A program made the position numbers and the translations under genes. Below, piece by piece: positions 6,883 to 6,990 of a DNA stretch of 6,990 nt. Position 1 is the first letter of the stretch; the number at the start of each line of letters is the position of its first letter. The stretch covers positions 1 through 6,990 of the forward strand of contig CABQBF010000137.1 in the NCBI GenBank assembly GCA_902462325.1, given 5' to 3'. Origin of the DNA: an uncultured Peptococcaceae bacterium. Its GTDB lineage: Bacteria > Bacillota > Peptococcia > Peptococcales > Peptococcaceae. Below the pieces are notes generated by a model that did no database searches, had not been told where the DNA came from, and saw nothing but the letters and a program-made list of their open reading frames with translations.

Positions 6883-6990
6883 CTTTTTCTAAATGATATG
6901 AAACGTTATAGTGACATATCAAAATAAATTGGGTTCTGTAAAGAAGGTATGAAATAGAAACGAATAAGCATCAATAAAAATACAAAGAAA

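Larger units (their letters stand above)
6743..6990. other. AT-rich upstream region without a recognisable gene
   Basis: I find no supported coding sequence on either strand up to the window edge. Only short open stretches without ribosome-binding sites occur. The region holds two inverted repeats (6792-6829 and 6869-6882) upstream of the operon promoter. Two frames on the minus strand are open for 23-27 codons from the right edge, which is too short to call a gene. Confidence 0.5.

Noticed and set aside
6743..6990. CRISPR repeats, tRNA or integrase attachment site
   Set aside because: No regularly spaced repeats, no cloverleaf sequence and no matching direct repeat elsewhere in the window were found.

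Overview
The window looks like a piece of chromosome from an endospore-forming member of the Bacillota. The basis is a GerA-family spore germinant-receptor gene with a sigma-G-like promoter, a class A penicillin-binding protein of Gram-positive type, and strong AAAGGAGG ribosome-binding sites. The species cannot be named from the sequence alone.

Left part (1-4313), moderate GC (a hand count of 2521-2580 gives 32 G/C of 60). A gerAA-type gene lies on the minus strand and runs off the left edge, so its C-terminus is missing. Divergent from it, on the plus strand, is a complete bifunctional peptidoglycan synthase: transmembrane anchor, GT51 glycosyltransferase, transpeptidase and two C-terminal fibronectin-III-like modules. 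The roughly 125 bp between them hold two divergent promoters: a sigma-A-type extended -10 promoter for the synthase and a sigma-G-like one for the germination gene. A very stable 18-bp hairpin ends the synthase unit.

Right part (4314-6990), clearly AT-rich (5461-5520 gives 20 G/C of 60). A compact two-gene minus-strand operon lies here: first a 108-residue MazG-like nucleotide pyrophosphohydrolase, then, 12 nt later, a 588-residue protein joining an N-terminal GIY-YIG nuclease domain to a DUF2075 / Schlafen-group-3-type helicase domain (COG3410 type). An extended -10 promoter precedes the pair. The composition shift, the flanking non-coding DNA with inverted repeats and the possible gene relic suggest horizontal acquisition next to a housekeeping terminator. 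I read the pair as a candidate nucleotide-hydrolase plus nuclease-helicase defence module. That function is inference; the domain calls are directly supported by motifs.

The left genes concern the cell wall and spore germination. The right operon has no evident functional link to them and converges on the synthase gene, with the hairpin and about 270 bp of non-coding DNA between.
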